From Streptomyces cyaneochromogenes (GTDB lineage: Bacteria; Actinomycetota; Actinomycetes; Streptomycetales; Streptomycetaceae), in NCBI RefSeq assembly GCF_003963535.1, contig NZ_CP034539.1:5146001-5210000 (forward strand): 64,000 nucleotides of DNA, given 5' to 3'. A program made the translations under genes and the position numbers. How positions within the stretch are numbered: the first letter of the stretch is position 1; each line of letters opens with the position of its first letter. Positions 60,705-64,000 of the stretch are shown here, piece after piece. The notes below the pieces were generated by a model. That model was not told the origin of the DNA, ran no database searches, and was given only the letters and a program-made list of their open reading frames with translations.

Positions 60705-61367
60705 ATGCCTACCGCCCCGCCCGCCCCCCTGAAGCAGCCCCCCGCCGCCGACCGCGTCTACAACCACGTCAAGCAGGGCGTCCTGGAGCGCCGTTACGAG
60801 GGCGGGACGCTGCTCACCGAGGGCGAGCTCGCCGAGGCCGTCGGGGTCTCGCGCACGCCGGTGCGCGAAGCGCTGCTGCGGCTGGAGGTCGAGGGGCTGA
60901 TCAAGCTCTACCCGAAGAAGGGCGCGCTGGTCCTGCCGGTCTCCGCGCAGGAGATCAAGGACGTCGTGGAGACGCGGCTCCTGGTCGAGGAGCACGCGGC
61001 GCGCAAGGCCGTCCCCGCCCCGCCCGGCCTCATCGCCCGGCTCGAGGAGCTGCTCGCCCAGCAGAAGGCGCAGGCCGCCGCCGGTGACCTCGCCGGAGCC
61101 GCCGTCACCGACCGGTGCTTCCACGCCGAGATCGTCCGCAGCGGCGGCAACGAGATCCTCTCGCGGCTCTACGACCAACTGCGCGACCGGCAACTGCGCA
61201 TGGGCGTGGCCGTCCTGCACTCCCACCCCGACCGGATCGCCAAGACCCTTCTCGAGCACGAGGAGATCCTTCAGGCGCTGCGCTCCGGGGACGCCGAGGC
61301 GGCCGTCGGGCTGGTCCACCGGCACATCGACTGGTTCTCGCACCTCGCGCGGGGTGAGGAGCGTTGA
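60705..61367 (+). CDS. GntR family transcriptional regulator (FadR/FCD type)
   Basis: A 220-residue regulator. The winged helix spans ERRYEGGTLLTEGELAEAVGVSRTPVREALLRLEVEGLI, whose core is SRTPVREALLRLE, and KKGALVLPVS. The C-terminal FCD all-helical domain contains FHAEIVRSGGNEIL and H-rich HRHIDWFSHLAR with likely metal-binding His residues. The ATG at 60705 gives the family start. Its stop overlaps the MFS gene's TTG (TTGA), so it probably controls that transporter. Confidence 0.92.
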   Translation: MPTAPPAPLKQPPAADRVYNHVKQGVLERRYEGGTLLTEGELAEAVGVSRTPVREALLRLEVEGLIKLYPKKGALVLPVSAQEIKDVVETRLLVEEHAARKAVPAPPGLIARLEELLAQQKAQAAAGDLAGAAVTDRCFHAEIVRSGGNEILSRLYDQLRDRQLRMGVAVLHSHPDRIAKTLLEHEEILQALRSGDAEAAVGLVHRHIDWFSHLARGEER

Positions 61368-62659
61368 AGCCCGCCGCACTCCCCGGCGATCCTCCGGGCG
61401 GCCGCCGTGCCGTCGCCGTCTGGGGCATAGGCGTCTCGGTCTACTTCGTCGCCGTCATCTTCCGTACGTCCCTGGGTGTCGCCGGTCTCGATGCCGCGGA
61501 CCGCTTCGACGTGAACGCCTCGGCCCTGTCGACGTTCTCGATCCTCCAGCTGCTCGTGTACGCGGGCATGCAGATACCCGTCGGCCTGCTGGTCGACCGG
61601 CTCGGCACCAAGAAGGTGCTGACCCTGGGCGTGGTGCTGTTCACGGCGGGCCAGCTGGGCTTCGCCCTCTCGCCGACGTACGGCACGGCCCTCGCCTCGC
61701 GCGCGCTGCTCGGCTGCGGCGACGCGATGACGTTCATCAGCGTGCTGCGGCTCGGCACCCGGTGGTTCCCGGCCCGGCGCGGTCCGCTGATCGCGCAGCT
61801 CGCGGGACTGGCCGGCATGGCGGGCAACCTCGTCTCCACGCTGGTGCTGGCGCGGCTGCTGCACGGGGTGGGCTGGACGGCGGCGTTCGCGGGCAGCGCG
61901 GGGGCCGGTGTCGTCGTACTCGTGCTGATGCTGCTGTTCCTCAAGGACCACCCCGAGGGGCACGAGCCGGAGCCGCTGCCGCACCTGGGCGTGGCCTACG
62001 TACGACGCCAGATCGCCGCGTCCTGGCGGGAGCCGGGCACCCGGCTGGGGCTTTGGGTGCACTTCACGACGCAGTTCCCGGCGATGGTGTTCCTGCTGCT
62101 GTGGGGGCTGCCGTTCCTGGTGGAGGCGCAGGGGCTGTCCCGGGCGACGGCCGGTGAACTGCTCACCCTCGTCGTCCTGTCGAACATGGCGGTGGGTCTG
62201 GTCTACGGCCAGGTCGTCGCCCGGCACCACGAGGCCCGGCTGCCGCTGGCGCTCGGGACCGTCGGGGCGACGGCGGTGCTGTGGGGGACGACACTGGCCT
62301 GGCCCGGTGAGACGGCGCCGATGTGGCTGCTGATCGTGCTGTGCACGGTGCTCGGGGCGTGCGGGCCGGCCTCGATGATCGGGTTCGACTTCGCCCGGCC
62401 GGCGAATCCGCCGGAGCGGCAGGGGACGGCGTCCGGGATCACCAACATGGGCGGTTTCGTCGCCTCGATGACGACGTTGTTCGCGATCGGTGTGCTGCTG
62501 GACGCGACGGGCGGCGACTACGCCGTCGCCTTCTCGGTGGTGTTCGTTCTGCAGGCGCTGGGGGTCGGTCAGATCCTGCGGCTGCGGAAGCGGGCGGCGC
62601 GCAGGGAGCGGGAACGGCTGGTTGCCAGCCGGGTGGAGACGGTGCACGTTCCCGCGTGA
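61364..62659 (+). CDS. MFS transporter
   Basis: A 431-residue permease with about twelve hydrophobic helices. The cytoplasmic loop 2-3 carries DRLGTKKVLTLG, the MFS signature. The N-terminal half has YAGMQIPVGLLVDRLG and RALLGCGDAMTFISVLRL. The second half has NMGGFVASMTTLFAIGVLLDATGG. The TTG start overlaps the GntR stop (TTGA). Substrate unknown; the coupled FadR-type regulator suggests a carboxylic acid or sugar acid. Confidence 0.92.
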   Translation: MKPAALPGDPPGGRRAVAVWGIGVSVYFVAVIFRTSLGVAGLDAADRFDVNASALSTFSILQLLVYAGMQIPVGLLVDRLGTKKVLTLGVVLFTAGQLGFALSPTYGTALASRALLGCGDAMTFISVLRLGTRWFPARRGPLIAQLAGLAGMAGNLVSTLVLARLLHGVGWTAAFAGSAGAGVVVLVLMLLFLKDHPEGHEPEPLPHLGVAYVRRQIAASWREPGTRLGLWVHFTTQFPAMVFLLLWGLPFLVEAQGLSRATAGELLTLVVLSNMAVGLVYGQVVARHHEARLPLALGTVGATAVLWGTTLAWPGETAPMWLLIVLCTVLGACGPASMIGFDFARPANPPERQGTASGITNMGGFVASMTTLFAIGVLLDATGGDYAVAFSVVFVLQALGVGQILRLRKRAARRERERLVASRVETVHVPA

Positions 62660-62690
62660 GTCGGTGTGCGGTTCGTACGGTTCGTACGGT

Positions 62691-63464
62691 TCACCGGGCC
62701 GGGACGAGTGTGAGGAACGCGAGTCCCAGTACGCCGCGGTAGCTCATCCACTGGGCGCGATGGCGGTCGAGGCGCTCGCGTGTCTCGGCCGCGAGCGGGT
62801 GGTCGGGGTGCTGGGCCAGCCATATCTCGGTGTCCGCCTGGTACGCCGACTCGAACTCCTCCCACTCGTCGAGGCTTGCCGTCTCGGTCCACTCCGGGCG
62901 GAAGCCGGCGGCGACCGCGAGGTCGAGCAGGGTGGCGAGGTCGAAGTGGTCCGTGGCGGCGGCTCCCGGCCACATGCCGGAGAGTTCGGCGGGGGTCGGG
63001 GGGCGCTGCCAGAAGCCCTCGCCGAGCAGGACACGGCCGTTGTCGGTGACCAGGCGGCGTAGTTCGCGCAGGGCCTCGGTGGTGTGGTCCGGGGGTGGGG
63101 CCGTGCTCAGGGCCTGGCTCGCTCCTATGCACAGGACCAGGTCGGCGGGGCCGCGGGAGGTGCCGATGGTGGACTCCTCGACGAATTCGGCCCTGTGCGT
63201 CAGTCCTCTGGCCTCGGCGTTGCGGCGGCCGCGGGCGAGGTCCTGGGGGCTGATGTCGAGGCCGATGCCTTTTGCCTCCGGGGCGGCGGTCAGGATGCGG
63301 AGCATCAACTCGCCCCAGCCGGAGCCGATGTCGAGGACCGTGGTGGGGTTCGTGCGGGTGAGGCGGTGGACGAGGGTGTTCGCCCGGGTCTCGGACAGTG
63401 GGCTGTGGAAGGTGAGGCGGGTCAGGCGTGGGGGGTGGCCGGTGGTGGTGTCGATGTTGGTCAT
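62691..63464 (-). CDS. class I SAM-dependent methyltransferase
   Basis: A 257-residue cytoplasmic methyltransferase. Motif I is VLDIGSGWGELML and motif II GLDISPQDL; the third strand has DLVLCIGASQAL. The C-terminal half, with SLDEWEEFESAYQAD, is not typical of one known substrate class. A -10-like TACCGT ends 6 nt before the ATG, so it may be leaderless. Convergent with the MFS gene. Confidence 0.88.
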   Translation of the reverse strand: MTNIDTTTGHPPRLTRLTFHSPLSETRANTLVHRLTRTNPTTVLDIGSGWGELMLRILTAAPEAKGIGLDISPQDLARGRRNAEARGLTHRAEFVEESTIGTSRGPADLVLCIGASQALSTAPPPDHTTEALRELRRLVTDNGRVLLGEGFWQRPPTPAELSGMWPGAAATDHFDLATLLDLAVAAGFRPEWTETASLDEWEEFESAYQADTEIWLAQHPDHPLAAETRERLDRHRAQWMSYRGVLGLAFLTLVPAR

Positions 63465-63470
63465 GGCGGG

Positions 63471-63476
63471 ACGGTA
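63471..63476 (-). promoter_or_regulatory. -10 element, leaderless methyltransferase gene
   Basis: TACCGT on the minus strand ends 6 nt before the ATG at 63464. Confidence 0.45.
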
Positions 63477-63537
63477 GCCATGGGCCGGGGGTGGGGGACA
63501 GACGATTTCTCGCCCCCGCCGCCCCTACCCGTCCCGT

Positions 63538-63661
63538 CCCTGGGGGCTGCCGCCCCCAGACCCCCGCTTCGGCCCGAAGGGCCTCGTCCTCAAACGCCGG
63601 ACGGGCTGAAAGGCCGGGACCGGCCTCGAAACGCCGGGCGACTGAGATATGCCGTCCGATG
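63538..63661. repeat. dispersed Streptomyces-type intergenic repeat
   Basis: A GC-rich block with two stem-loops (CTGGGGGC-CCCCCAG and TTCGGCCC-GGGCC) and TCCTCAAACGCCGGACGGGC, a sequence I recall as widely scattered between streptomycete genes. The following GAGATATGCCGTCCGATG at 63644-63661 also has a partial copy at 36977-36994. Confidence 0.5.
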
Positions 63662-63691
63662 CTGCGTTGACCGTCCGTGCCCCTGCGGCGC

Positions 63692-64000
63692 CTACGGCGT
63701 CACCGTGAAGTTGCGCAGGATCGCTGTCGTCAGGCCCGGGTCGCCCTCCGCCTTCACCCGGTCCGCGACCGCTTCCGGTGTGACGCGGCCGCAGGCGAGG
63801 CGGACGTAGGTTTCCCAGTCGAGGGTGAGGGTGGCGGCGGGGCCGAGGGCGGGGGCCGTTTCGAGGGTGCCGCGGCCCTGGATGTCGATGCGGATCGTGC
63901 GGAGGAACTCGATCGGGCCGTGGACGTCGAGGACGATGGCCGAACTGCGCGGGGCGTCGGCCTTGGTGGCGACGATCTCGGGCAGCTTGCCGAGCAGGAC
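63692..64000 (-). CDS. maleylpyruvate isomerase family mycothiol-dependent enzyme, 5' end outside window
   Basis: Only the last 102 residues are present on the minus strand, ending with TAG. They read as the C-terminal SCP2-like part with IDIQGRGTLET, LTLDWETYVRLACGR and the ending TTAILRNFTVTP, which I recognise in actinobacterial maleylpyruvate isomerase family proteins. The N-terminal metal-binding domain is off the edge. Family call is moderately sure. Confidence 0.7.
   Translation of the reverse strand, partial: VLLGKLPEIVATKADAPRSSAIVLDVHGPIEFLRTIRIDIQGRGTLETAPALGPAATLTLDWETYVRLACGRVTPEAVADRVKAEGDPGLTTAILRNFTVTP

Overview
The window reads as Streptomyces chromosome, from the core rather than an arm. 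Coding sequence is very GC-rich with G/C third codon positions, GTG and TTG starts are common, and the gene order (rhomboid, crgA, DUF881, sortases, pknB-pbpA-rodA-PP2C-FHA, bkd operons) is one I know from streptomycetes. Three ParB-type parS sites and several DnaA-box-like 9-mers suggest the replication origin is not far away. No prophage, IS element, CRISPR array or rRNA was seen.

Region 1 (1-11.4 kb) holds a Hanks-type kinase cut by the left edge, a helix-turn-helix regulator with a 22-bp operator-like palindrome, tRNA-Ala(UGC), a parS site, a DUF5324 membrane protein, a cyclophilin, a rhomboid protease with a zinc finger, crgA, a DUF881 protein, three sortase-like genes interleaved with a small membrane protein and a TrpG/PabA amidotransferase. 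Most junctions in the sortase run overlap or nearly touch.

Region 2 (11.4-21.6 kb) has a lone Mrr-like nuclease gene bracketed by strong hairpins, then the minus-strand cell-growth operon fhaA-fhaB-PP2C-rodA-pbpA-pknB (FHA adaptors, phosphatase, SEDS glycosyltransferase, class B PBP, PASTA kinase), then tRNA-Leu(CAG) with a textbook terminator.

Region 3 (21.6-37 kb) is mixed: a DUF1304 protein, a possibly frameshifted membrane glycosyltransferase-like gene, a divergent azoreductase/HxlR pair, a DUF2252 protein, a J-domain-like protein, a rhodanese, an acyl-CoA dehydrogenase with a KstR-like operator, a DUF5819-HTTM pair resembling SdpA/SdpB coupled to a TrmH methyltransferase, and a phenylacetate-type cluster (paaN divergent from paaH-tetR).

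Region 4 (37-51.6 kb) has bkdR divergent from a first branched-chain 2-oxoacid dehydrogenase operon, then mobA-moeA-potassium channel (a parS site sits on the moeA/channel junction), an ABC exporter pair, a quinone oxidoreductase, a serine-rich surface protein, a PadR regulator and the bacterial proteasome activator Bpa.

Region 5 (51.6-64 kb) has two divergent Hanks kinases, a second bkd operon, a D,D-carboxypeptidase, a GntR-MFS pair, a methyltransferase, a Streptomyces-type dispersed repeat and the end of a mycothiol-dependent isomerase-family gene. Across the window at least ten genes have a -10-like hexamer ending 6-7 nt before the start codon, which points to leaderless transcripts.
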